Assembly (NCBI GenBank): GCA_024330265.1
Contig: JANDLT010000025.1
Coordinates: forward strand, 1-64,000
Length of the DNA stretch: 64,000 nt
Source: Pyrinomonadaceae bacterium MAG19_C2-C3
GTDB lineage: Bacteria > Acidobacteriota > Blastocatellia > Pyrinomonadales > Pyrinomonadaceae
Direction: 5' to 3'
This document shows, piece by piece, positions 42,032-50,298 of the stretch (positions are counted from its first letter, which is position 1; each line of letters opens with the position of its first letter). A program made the position numbers and the translations under genes. Under the pieces are notes generated by a model that did not search any database, was not told the origin of the DNA, and worked only from the letters and a program-made list of their open reading frames with translations.

Positions 42032-44722
42032 TCATTTCGCTGAAATTTCAGTCGGCTTGCCCGTCATCACGAAATTGTCAATCAAGACTCCGGTTGTCGG
42101 CGCGTCCGCGTAGCCCGCGAATCCCGGTTGCTTGCCGCCGATTGAGACGCGGAAGTCACCGGGTTCAAGAATGCGTTTGCCGTTATCATCAACCATAGTT
42201 AAATCTCGCGGCGTCAGGGTGAAAGAGATGCGTCGCTTCTCGTTCGGCTTCAGGTAAATTCTTTGTATCCCGCGCAATGACCGGAGCGCGACCGGAGCGG
42301 AAGCCGCGACATCGGTGACATATAATTGCACGACTTCATCGCCGCCTCTGTCACCGACGTTTTGCACGTCAACCGCGATTTCGACATTCTCGTTCGGTGT
42401 CACCCGCTTCGACTTGAAACTCAGATTGCCGTACTTGAATTTCGTATAGCTAAGTCCGTAGCCGAACGGATAAAGCGGGTCGCCGCTGAAGTAACGATAG
42501 GTTTTCCCCTGCATGTTGTAGTCGTTAAACGGCGGCAAGTTAGCCAGAGATTTATAAAAGGTGACGGGCAGTCTGCCGCCCGGATTGTAGTCACCGAACA
42601 GCACGTCGGCGAGAGCCGTGCCGCCTTCCTCGCCGGGATACCACGCTTCGACGATGGCGGCAACATGGTCGTTCGCCCAGTTGATTGATAACGCGCTGCC
42701 GTTGAGTAAAACCAGCACGACCGGCTTGCCCGTCGCGTGAACGGCTTCGAGCAGTTCCTGTTGAACTTTCGGCAGGTTCAAGTCGGTTCGGTCGCCGCCG
42801 CGAAAGCCTTCGGTTTTAACTTCCATCTCCTCGCCTTCAAGTGACGGCGAGAGTCCCAAGACCATCACCACCACGTCCGACTCTTTGGCTTTCCTGATGG
42901 CTTCCTCGCGCAGGGTTTGCGCGAAACGCGGCGGACTCCACACAAGGCGGGCGACGGCGGCGGCATAGCGGTCGAAATACTCGATGCGGATTTTATATTC
43001 GCGTCCGGCTTCGAGAGCGACAGGTTTGGTGACGGTTTTCGCTCCCCTGTCACGCCAATCTTCGACAAGGATTTTATCGTCGAGATAGACGCGCACCCCG
43101 TCATCGGCACTCGCGCCGAGTTGGTAAGTTCCGCTCACGTCGGGGATGAGTTTGCCCGTCCACCGCACCGAAAAATTATCGGTGGGAAGCGGCGGGACAG
43201 GGCTTTCGGTGAACCAGTTGAAATTTACTTGCCGGTCAATTCGTGTGATGACGGGCGCGCCTTGCAAATCTTTGTTGTCGAAGTATTCGCCGCGCAGTCC
43301 GGGCGTGCGTCTGTCGTCGGGAGTGAACAAGGCGGACGATGGAACGGGTACGACGTATTCATCGGTGAGCGTCGTGCCTAAAGCATCCAAGACTTTCGTT
43401 TGCGATGAAACCTTGCGGCGAATGCCTTCAAGCGGCGTGACCCATTTGGAAGGAACGCCGTTGTAATTACCGAGCAAGGCTTCGAGTGAATCGGCGTTTG
43501 CTCCGATGACCGCGATTTTTCCAACGTCTTTTTTGAGCGGCAGAATGTTGTTCTCGTTCTTCAACAGGACGATGGATTCGCGCGCCGCCCGCAAAGCCAT
43601 CGCGCGGTTGGCGGGCGAGTCGTTCACTTCAAAAGGGATGCGCGAATAACCGACCATCTCCGGCGGGTCGAACATACCGAGACGGAAACGCGCGGCAAAG
43701 AGACGCTTGACCGATTTATCAATCTCGGCTTCGCTTATCAAGCCCTGTTTGACTGCCGGAATCAATGCTTTGTATTCATAGCCGCAAGTCAAATCCGTTC
43801 CCGCTTTGACGGCGAGCGCGACGCCTTCTTCTTCGGTCTTGGCGAACTTGTGATTCTTGTAAATATCGGCGACGGCATCGCAATCGGAGACGACATAGCC
43901 GTCGAAATTCCAATCGTCGCGCAGAATGCCGGTCATCATCTCCTTGCTGGCGCAGACCGGCACGCCGTCCACGCTGTTGTAAGCGCACATCACCGAACCG
44001 GCTTTGCCTTCCACAATCGTCTGGCGAAAAGCGGCGAGATAAGTTTCTTCCATATCACGCGCCGAAGGTTTCGCGTTGAATGTATGGCGTTCGGATTCGG
44101 GTCCGCTGTGGACGGCGTAGTGCTTGGGAGTCGCAATCACTTTCAAGTAACGCGGGTCGTCGCCCTGCATTCCTTTGACGAACGCGACGCCCAATCTCGA
44201 AGTGAGATAAGGGTCTTCGCCGTAGGTTTCCTGCCCGCGTCCCCAGCGCGGGTCGCGGAAGATGTTGATGTTCGGCGACCAGAAAGTTAAACCGTAAAAC
44301 CGCTTTCTGGAATCACGCTTAATCGCATCGTTGTACTTGGCGCGAGCTTCATCGGAGATGACGGTCGCCACCTTTTGAATCAGGTCGGGATTCCACGTCG
44401 CACCCAAACCTATCGCCTGCGGAAAGACCGTCGCCACGCCCGCATACGCGACGCCGTGAAGTGCTTCGTTCCACCAGTCATATAAGGGAACACCGAGCCG
44501 CTCGATAGCCGCCGACTTGTTCATCATCTGTGAAACTTTTTCTTCGAGCGTCATTCGCCGGACAAGGTCATTGACCCTTTGCTCAACCGGCAAGCGTGGA
44601 TTCAGATAGTCGGGTTGCGCGCTTTCAGGTTGAGCGGTCTGCGCGGCGGCGGGCGCAGTCCATAAAGCGACGGCGCACAGTAAAGCTATAAATCGGCGAG
44701 TGATTGAGTTTGAAATTTTCAT
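42032..44722 (-). CDS. GH3 beta-glycosidase with PA14 domain
   Basis: 896 residues from ATG 44722 (ATG 44740 also possible). Signal peptide ends near APAAAQ. GH3 N-terminal domain residues ~45-330 has RDPRWGRGQETYGEDP and nucleophile Asp280 in YVVSDCDAV. A PA14 domain is inserted at ~470-610 (GLRGEYFDNKDLQG). The C-terminal alpha/beta-sandwich and fibronectin-like end (PLYPFGYGLSYT) follow. GH3 acts on beta-glucosides or beta-xylosides; the long YDWWNEALHGVA start recalls the xylosidase/beta-glucosidase branch. Neighbours GH92 and GH13 point to a broad glycan diet. Confidence 0.88.
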   Translation of the reverse strand: MKISNSITRRFIALLCAVALWTAPAAAQTAQPESAQPDYLNPRLPVEQRVNDLVRRMTLEEKVSQMMNKSAAIERLGVPLYDWWNEALHGVAYAGVATVFPQAIGLGATWNPDLIQKVATVISDEARAKYNDAIKRDSRKRFYGLTFWSPNINIFRDPRWGRGQETYGEDPYLTSRLGVAFVKGMQGDDPRYLKVIATPKHYAVHSGPESERHTFNAKPSARDMEETYLAAFRQTIVEGKAGSVMCAYNSVDGVPVCASKEMMTGILRDDWNFDGYVVSDCDAVADIYKNHKFAKTEEEGVALAVKAGTDLTCGYEYKALIPAVKQGLISEAEIDKSVKRLFAARFRLGMFDPPEMVGYSRIPFEVNDSPANRAMALRAARESIVLLKNENNILPLKKDVGKIAVIGANADSLEALLGNYNGVPSKWVTPLEGIRRKVSSQTKVLDALGTTLTDEYVVPVPSSALFTPDDRRTPGLRGEYFDNKDLQGAPVITRIDRQVNFNWFTESPVPPLPTDNFSVRWTGKLIPDVSGTYQLGASADDGVRVYLDDKILVEDWRDRGAKTVTKPVALEAGREYKIRIEYFDRYAAAVARLVWSPPRFAQTLREEAIRKAKESDVVVMVLGLSPSLEGEEMEVKTEGFRGGDRTDLNLPKVQQELLEAVHATGKPVVLVLLNGSALSINWANDHVAAIVEAWYPGEEGGTALADVLFGDYNPGGRLPVTFYKSLANLPPFNDYNMQGKTYRYFSGDPLYPFGYGLSYTKFKYGNLSFKSKRVTPNENVEIAVDVQNVGDRGGDEVVQLYVTDVAASAPVALRSLRGIQRIYLKPNEKRRISFTLTPRDLTMVDDNGKRILEPGDFRVSIGGKQPGFAGYADAPTTGVLIDNFVMTGKPTEISAK

Positions 44723-44776
44723 CGTAAGTTTGAGACGCATTTTATATGGAGCGCACACCAAGAAGTTGCCTGTCAG

Positions 44777-46600
44777 CTAATCGGTATCTTGGTCTGTATC
44801 ACCTTCGATTATAACCGCTTCAAAGGGAGCGAGGCGGACATCGTTTTCGATTAACTTTCGTTCGGATGTCGGCTGGTTGCTCAACACCACGCGAAGGCGA
44901 TTCGATGACTTCGTGGTATCGGCGTCCAAGCGAACGCTCCGGCTCTGGTTCGACATATTGAGGGCGACGAGCATCGTGTGCTTCGGGGTGCGGCGACGAT
45001 AGAGAAGGATGTGCGGGTCATCGCCGATGCTCCGGTAATCGCCGTCAAGCAGTCCCGGACTATTGCGACGCAGACGAATCAGTCGCTTATAAAAATTGAG
45101 AATCGAGGATGAATCTTTATCCGCAATGGCGACGTTATGACGACGGGCGGACGGCGGAATTTTAAGCCACGGCTGCCCGCTCGTGAATCCCGCACCCGCG
45201 CTCGCGTCCCACTGCATCGGCGTTCTTTCACCGTCGCGCCCTTTGTTGGCAGGGAAGTATCTTTTGCCAACCGGGTCGCGGACTTCCTCAATCGTCTTGG
45301 GTTCGGTCGTCACCATCCCGATTTCTTCACCGTAATAAATAAACGGTGAACCGCGCAAGGTCAGTAACAGCGTGGCGAACAGTTTGGCAATCTGGTCATT
45401 GTTTTTGCCGTCGCCGTAACGGTCGAACGCACGCGGTATATCGTGATTGCTTAGAACATATGTCGTCGGGCGTCCCTGAAGTGCCTTCTCCGATTCGTTG
45501 ATGACGCTGCGGAAAATTGAGGCATCGAGGTTGGTTCGCACCTTGCCCATCACGAGAAAGAAGTTGAAGGGCAGTTGAAGTTCGTTGTTAGCGGGACCGT
45601 AATACTTCATCAGTTCAGCGGTTTGCGGGACATACGCTTCACCGATAAGGATTCGGTTCGGGTCGTAAGCATCTGTGAAAGAGCGCAGACGAAGCAGTAC
45701 GTCGTGTATCTCCGGCAGGTCGCGGTTGTACTTCAGTTCCTGTTGATACTCTGTGGTACTACCCGGTCGCAATTCGGGCAGCACGGGGTTATCACGAAAC
45801 TGCGAATCTTCAAAAAGGAAGTTGACCGCATCGAGTCTGAAACCGTCAACGCCGCGCTTCATCCAGAAGCGCACAGTTTCAAACATACGCTTTTCGACCG
45901 CCGGATTATTCCAGTTGAGTTCAGGCTGTTGAGAGTAGAAGCGATGGTAATAATACTGATTAGTCTTCGCGTCGAGCGTCCAAGCGACGGGTCCGAAAGA
46001 TGACGACCAGTTGTTCGGCGGGCTGCCGTCAGGCTTGGGGTCGCGCCAGATGTACCAATCTCTGTAAGGCGAAGTGCGTGACGCGCGGGCGGCGACGAAG
46101 AAGGGATGTTGGTCGGATGTGTGATTGAGAACGAAATCAACGATGACCTTGATGCGTCGCTTGTGGGCTTCCGCGACCAGACGGTCGAAGTCGGCGAGCG
46201 TGCCGAACTGCGGGTCTATGTTTTCGTAGTCACTCACGTCATAGCCGAAATCAATCTGCGGTGAAGGATAAAACGGCGTAATCCAAATCGCGTCTATGCC
46301 GAGTCCGGCGAGGTAATCAAGCTTCGAGGTGATGCCGTTCAAATCGCCTATGCCGTCGCCGTCGGAGTCTTTGAAACTGCGCGGGTAGATTTCGTAAAAG
46401 ACGGCGTGCTGCCACCACGGTTTTTTATTCGGCGGCGAAGCGTTTCGTCTGTCCGGCTTGCTGCGGCTTGTCGTGTTCTGCTTTCGTTGCGGCGTGGCGG
46501 CGGTTGACGGGCAAAATTCTAAAACCGAACAAGCGGAAAACAGAACGAAAGTCACCTGTAAGAATATATGTAATCGTGTGCGGTGGGCTTGCTGTCTCAT
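44777..46600 (-). CDS. GH13 alpha-glucosidase (oligo-1,6-glucosidase type)
   Basis: 607 residues from ATG 46600; a GTG at 46621 is an alternative. A signal or lipoprotein-like N-terminus (VLFSACSVLEFC) precedes a Thr/Ser/Arg linker. The catalytic core is complete: FYEIYPRSFKDSDGDGIGDL, nucleophile Asp257 in GVDGFRLDAVN, general acid Glu321 (IGEAY) and stabiliser Asp387 (SNHD). This is the alpha-glucosidase/oligo-1,6-glucosidase type, cutting isomalto- and malto-oligosaccharides. The GH3 gene is 55 bp downstream on the same strand. Confidence 0.88.
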   Translation of the reverse strand: MRQQAHRTRLHIFLQVTFVLFSACSVLEFCPSTAATPQRKQNTTSRSKPDRRNASPPNKKPWWQHAVFYEIYPRSFKDSDGDGIGDLNGITSKLDYLAGLGIDAIWITPFYPSPQIDFGYDVSDYENIDPQFGTLADFDRLVAEAHKRRIKVIVDFVLNHTSDQHPFFVAARASRTSPYRDWYIWRDPKPDGSPPNNWSSSFGPVAWTLDAKTNQYYYHRFYSQQPELNWNNPAVEKRMFETVRFWMKRGVDGFRLDAVNFLFEDSQFRDNPVLPELRPGSTTEYQQELKYNRDLPEIHDVLLRLRSFTDAYDPNRILIGEAYVPQTAELMKYYGPANNELQLPFNFFLVMGKVRTNLDASIFRSVINESEKALQGRPTTYVLSNHDIPRAFDRYGDGKNNDQIAKLFATLLLTLRGSPFIYYGEEIGMVTTEPKTIEEVRDPVGKRYFPANKGRDGERTPMQWDASAGAGFTSGQPWLKIPPSARRHNVAIADKDSSSILNFYKRLIRLRRNSPGLLDGDYRSIGDDPHILLYRRRTPKHTMLVALNMSNQSRSVRLDADTTKSSNRLRVVLSNQPTSERKLIENDVRLAPFEAVIIEGDTDQDTD

Positions 46601-46674
46601 CGGGTGAGAATATCCCTTCACGGTATGATGCTAGAGCTTATATCGGCAAGGTTGATTGTCAGGTTCGTTGCGCG

Positions 46675-47170
46675 TTTGATAACTATTCAGCCGTCTTCAG
46701 ACGGCTTCCCCGAAGGGCATATAGACCAGCCGTTTGACGCAAAGGTATCTACACAACTTTTCCCGCTCCATCGGAGCGTCATGTTTATAGGTATTTGGCG
46801 AAAGAAGTATCCTCACTCCATAGGAGTGACATCGGCACGCGATAGATGTCGCTCCTAACGGAGCGAAAGAGCGCATCGGTAATTCGTTCTATAAACATCG
46901 CGCTCCTACGGGAGCGAAAACCACGCTGACCTTGTGTAGATACCAATGCGTTTGACGGCTGGATAGCAAGGTCAATGAATTTGCGAGGGCGTTTTAACGT
47001 CCTTATCTCGTCCGGCTTTAGCCACCACACCCGAACGGCTCAAGCCGCGTGCAAAAGCCCGTTAGAAACGGGCTGCGGAGATTGGTTGGCAATCGTCCCC
47101 AGCCGTCAAACGGCTGGTCTAAGTGCCGCTTCGCGGAAAGCCGCGTGAACGCGGCTGAGTAGTTACGCAC
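46675..47170. repeat. Hairpin-array element interrupted by an insertion
   Basis: Outer element with ends TAACTATTCAGCCG and CGGCTGAGTAGTTA (imperfect inverted). It contains GGGCGTTTTAACGTCC, GGCTTTAGCC, AGCCCGTT/AACGGGCT and CCAGCCGT/ACGGCTGG hairpins like the MITE-like family. It is split by the element at 46740-46948. It fills the 582-bp gap between GH13 and the ROK gene; no gene was found in it. Confidence 0.75.
46740..46948. mobile_element. 209-bp MITE-like insertion with 9-bp target duplication
   Basis: Terminal inverted repeats are 17 bp, with CAAAGGTATCTACACAA on the left (two mismatches in the right copy). CGTTTGACG lies immediately outside both ends (46731-46739 and 46949-46957). 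Removing the element and one copy of CGTTTGACG restores a perfect CCAGCCGT-TTG-ACGGCTGG hairpin. Internal hairpins include GCTCCATCGGAGC, CACTCCATAGGAGTG, CGCTCCTAACGGAGCG and CGCTCCTACGGGAGCG. No transposase is inside. Confidence 0.92.
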
Positions 47171-47182
47171 GTTTAATGATTA

Positions 47183-48148
47183 TCATGCTTCGCGTGATGC
47201 GGCAGCGCGACGGGCGAGAATCAGCGCGCCGTAGATGCCGCTCTCGCCGCCGAGCGCGGCTTGTACAATGCGAATGTTTTCAAGCGGCATTATTTTGACG
47301 CGCGCTTCGAGTTGACGGCGCAAAGGAGCAAGCAGTTGTTCGCCTGCCGTCGAGACGCCGCCGCCCAAGATAATCGCTTCCGGCGCAAGGGTAACGATGA
47401 TGTTGTTGATTCCGATGGCGAGGAAGCGAATCGTATCATCCCAAATTTCCCGCGCGAGGGCGTCTCCGTCGCGTGCCGCATCGGTGACAGTGTGAGCCGT
47501 CACATCGCTTAAGTCCGTCACCATCGTTCGCATCGAACTCTGCTCTCCGTTAGACAAACGCTCTTTGGCGCGGCGGGCGATGTTCGTCCCGGAGCAGAGT
47601 GCTTCGAGACAACCGCGCGAGCCGCAAGCACAAGGCACACCGTCGGGCTGGACAGTGATGTGACCTATTTCGCCTGTCCCGTCGCCGACGCCGTGAACGA
47701 TTTCGCCGCCTAAGATAACGCCGCCGCCGATGCCCGTCGAGATTGTGATATATACCAAGTTGTCAAACGCGCGTCCCGCGCCGCATTCATATTCACCGAG
47801 CGCGGCGGCGTTCGCGTCATTGTCTAAACTGACGGGAACATCGAACCGCCTGTTAAGCATTTCGACAATCGGAAATTCGTCCCAACCGGGAAGATTCGTC
47901 GGCGACAGAATCACGCCGCGTTGTCGGTTCATGGGTCCGCCGCAACCGACACCGATGGCAATCAGCTTCGCGCCGGACTCTTGAATCATACGCTCGATTG
48001 CTGTAATCGTGTTGTCCAAGATGCGGTGTGCGCCGAGTTCGACCTGCGTCGGAAAGCGAAGATGTGAGAGCATCCGACCTTCGGAGTCGGCGAGCGCGAC
48101 GGCGATTTTAGTTCCGCCAATGTCTATGCCCGCGATAGCTTTTTGCAT
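47183..48148 (-). CDS. ROK-family glucokinase-type sugar kinase
   Basis: 321 residues of the ROK family. The phosphate motif is AGIDIGGTKIAVALAD; the zinc motif is CACGSRGCLE. DNDANAAALGEYECGAG and STGIGGGVILGG (base Asp, sugar site) match glucokinase-type ROK kinases rather than NagC-type regulators, as there is no N-terminal helix-turn-helix. It would phosphorylate glucose, mannose or GlcNAc released by the surrounding hydrolases. Divergent from the GH97 gene, with 122 bp between. Confidence 0.88.
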   Translation of the reverse strand: MQKAIAGIDIGGTKIAVALADSEGRMLSHLRFPTQVELGAHRILDNTITAIERMIQESGAKLIAIGVGCGGPMNRQRGVILSPTNLPGWDEFPIVEMLNRRFDVPVSLDNDANAAALGEYECGAGRAFDNLVYITISTGIGGGVILGGEIVHGVGDGTGEIGHITVQPDGVPCACGSRGCLEALCSGTNIARRAKERLSNGEQSSMRTMVTDLSDVTAHTVTDAARDGDALAREIWDDTIRFLAIGINNIIVTLAPEAIILGGGVSTAGEQLLAPLRRQLEARVKIMPLENIRIVQAALGGESGIYGALILARRAAASREA

Positions 48149-48270
48149 CGGTTAAGTCCTTCGCTCAAAAAAGGAAAATCGTTCGGTTGGAAATTCACAA
48201 TACTTTTGTTCAAGCACCGATGATTATAAATTAACGTCAGCCAAGATAACTTGTTTAGCGTGGAGAAGAA

Positions 48271-50292
48271 ATGAAGAAGATTTTAAGCACCGCATGTCTC
48301 ATGCTTTTACTCGGAGTGATAACACAGGTCGTCGCTCAAAAGGTAGCCGAACCGATTACGGTGCGTTCGCCCGACGGCAGACTTGAAATCACGTTCACGC
48401 GAAACGAAAAGACGGGTGCGCCGACTTACGCCGTCCGCCGCGACGGGCGAATCATCATCGCCGCTTCCTCACTCGGTCTTATGCTCAAGCAGGGCGGGAT
48501 GTTGTCGCACGCGATGACGGTGACGGACGCACGACAACGCACGCATGATGAAACGTATAATTTAATCGTCGGCAAAGCGAAGCGTGCGCGCAATCATTAC
48601 CGCGAATTGATTGTTTCACTTCAAGAGACGGGCGCGCGGCGGCGCAAGTTGCAAATCGCGTTCAGGGCATATAACGACGGGGCGGCGTTTCGTTATCTTA
48701 TCCCCGAACAGGCACAACTGAAAGAGGTTGAAATCACGGACGAGAAAAGCGAATTTCGCTTTCCCGCCGACTACACCGCGTGGGCGTTGCGGTTAAGAAC
48801 TTTTCACTCGAATTATGAAAAAGAGTTTGATCGCGTAAGCGTCAGTCAGATTAAGCCGGGTGCGATGACCGGCTTGCCGCTCACCTTGCAAAGCGAACCC
48901 GTGCAAGGCGCACGAGGTTTGACGCTCGCCATTGCCGAAGCCAACTTGAAAGACTACGCCGGAATGTACCTGCAAGGCATAGAGGCGACACCGAACGCAC
49001 TGGTCGCGCGCCTCTCGCCGCCAAACGGTGAGAGCGTGGAAGGCGCGGTCTGCGTCCGCGCGTCCACGCCGCTCGCTTCGCCGTGGCGCGTCGTGATGGT
49101 CGGGGATGAGCCGGGAAAGTTAATCGAATCGGCTTTGATTCTCAATCTCAACGAACCGAACGCGATAAAGGATTCTTCGTGGATAAAGGCGGGCAAGACC
49201 GCGTGGGATTGGTGGTCGGGACAGACGGCGAAAGGAGTTGATTTCAAAACCGGCATGAACAATGCCACGATGCGCCACTACATAGATTTCGCGCAAGAGT
49301 TCGGGCTGGAGTACATGCTGATTGATGCCGGATGGTACACGAACAAACCGTCTTACGGCGACGATGCCGACACGACAGCCGACATCACACGGAGCGTTCC
49401 CGAAATTGATTTGCCGGGACTCGTCGCTTACGCACGGGCGAGAAACGTCAGCATCATTCTCTGGCTGCACTGGATTCCGGCGCGCGACCAGATGGACAGG
49501 GCATTCGCTTATTACGAAAAGCTGGGCGTCAAAGGAATCAAAGTTGACTTCATGGACAGGGACGACCAAGCGATGGTCGCGTTCTATCATCGCATCTTGA
49601 AAACGGCTGCCGAACATCGCCTGATTGTTGATTTGCACGGAGCGTATAAGCCGACGGGACTGAGCCGCACCTACCCGAACTATCTGACTCAAGAAGGAGT
49701 TTTAGGAGCGGAATACAACAAGTGGACGAAGCGCATCACGGCAACTCATAACGTCACCTTGCCTTTCACGCGGATGCTTCTCGGTGCGATGGACTACACG
49801 CCCGGCGGCTTCTCGAACGTCACACCCGAAGCCTTCAAAGCGCAAGAAACAGAACCGATGACACAGACTTCGCGGGCGCACGCGCTGGCGATGTATGTGG
49901 TTTATGACAGTCCTCTGCAAATGGTTTCGGATTATCCGGCGGCTTATCGCGGTGAGGCGGGAGCGGAGTTTATCAAAGTCGTTCCGGCGAGTTGGGATGA
50001 AACAAAAGTCTTGGAAGGCAAGATAGGCGAGTTCATCACCATCGCGCGTCGGCAAGGTGATAAGTGGTTTATCGGAGCGATGACGAACGAAGCCGCGCGC
50101 ACGTCGCGGCTGCCGCTGAAATTCTTAGGCAAGGGTAAATACCGTTTGACGATGTACGCCGACGGAGAACAAGCGGCAACCAATCCGAAGCAGGTCGTCA
50201 CTTCGACCAAGATTGTCACGGCGCGCGAAACACTCTCGATTCAATTAGCCGGAAGCGGTGGCTACGCGGCTTACTTGCAGCCAGTCAGTTAA
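48271..50292 (+). CDS. GH97 alpha-glycosidase
   Basis: 673 residues with a clear signal peptide and GGAGAAG just before the ATG. The N-terminal beta-sandwich (RSPDGRLEITF) is followed by a barrel with TAWDWWSGQT, LEYMLIDAGWY, and the nucleophile-type motif VDFMDRDDQ (Asp426). YLTQEGVLGAEYN contains the conserved Glu of the family. The VDF-MDRD arrangement suggests the retaining branch (alpha-galactosidase-like), whereas the inverting branch has Glu in that position. The C-terminal sandwich is intact. The GH3 gene begins 6 bp after its stop, a two-gene operon. Confidence 0.86.
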   Translation: MKKILSTACLMLLLGVITQVVAQKVAEPITVRSPDGRLEITFTRNEKTGAPTYAVRRDGRIIIAASSLGLMLKQGGMLSHAMTVTDARQRTHDETYNLIVGKAKRARNHYRELIVSLQETGARRRKLQIAFRAYNDGAAFRYLIPEQAQLKEVEITDEKSEFRFPADYTAWALRLRTFHSNYEKEFDRVSVSQIKPGAMTGLPLTLQSEPVQGARGLTLAIAEANLKDYAGMYLQGIEATPNALVARLSPPNGESVEGAVCVRASTPLASPWRVVMVGDEPGKLIESALILNLNEPNAIKDSSWIKAGKTAWDWWSGQTAKGVDFKTGMNNATMRHYIDFAQEFGLEYMLIDAGWYTNKPSYGDDADTTADITRSVPEIDLPGLVAYARARNVSIILWLHWIPARDQMDRAFAYYEKLGVKGIKVDFMDRDDQAMVAFYHRILKTAAEHRLIVDLHGAYKPTGLSRTYPNYLTQEGVLGAEYNKWTKRITATHNVTLPFTRMLLGAMDYTPGGFSNVTPEAFKAQETEPMTQTSRAHALAMYVVYDSPLQMVSDYPAAYRGEAGAEFIKVVPASWDETKVLEGKIGEFITIARRQGDKWFIGAMTNEAARTSRLPLKFLGKGKYRLTMYADGEQAATNPKQVVTSTKIVTARETLSIQLAGSGGYAAYLQPVS

Positions 50293-50298
50293 ACCACA

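Noticed and set aside
47183-48148. NagC/XylR-type ROK repressor
   Set aside because: The protein starts directly with the kinase phosphate motif and has no N-terminal helix-turn-helix.
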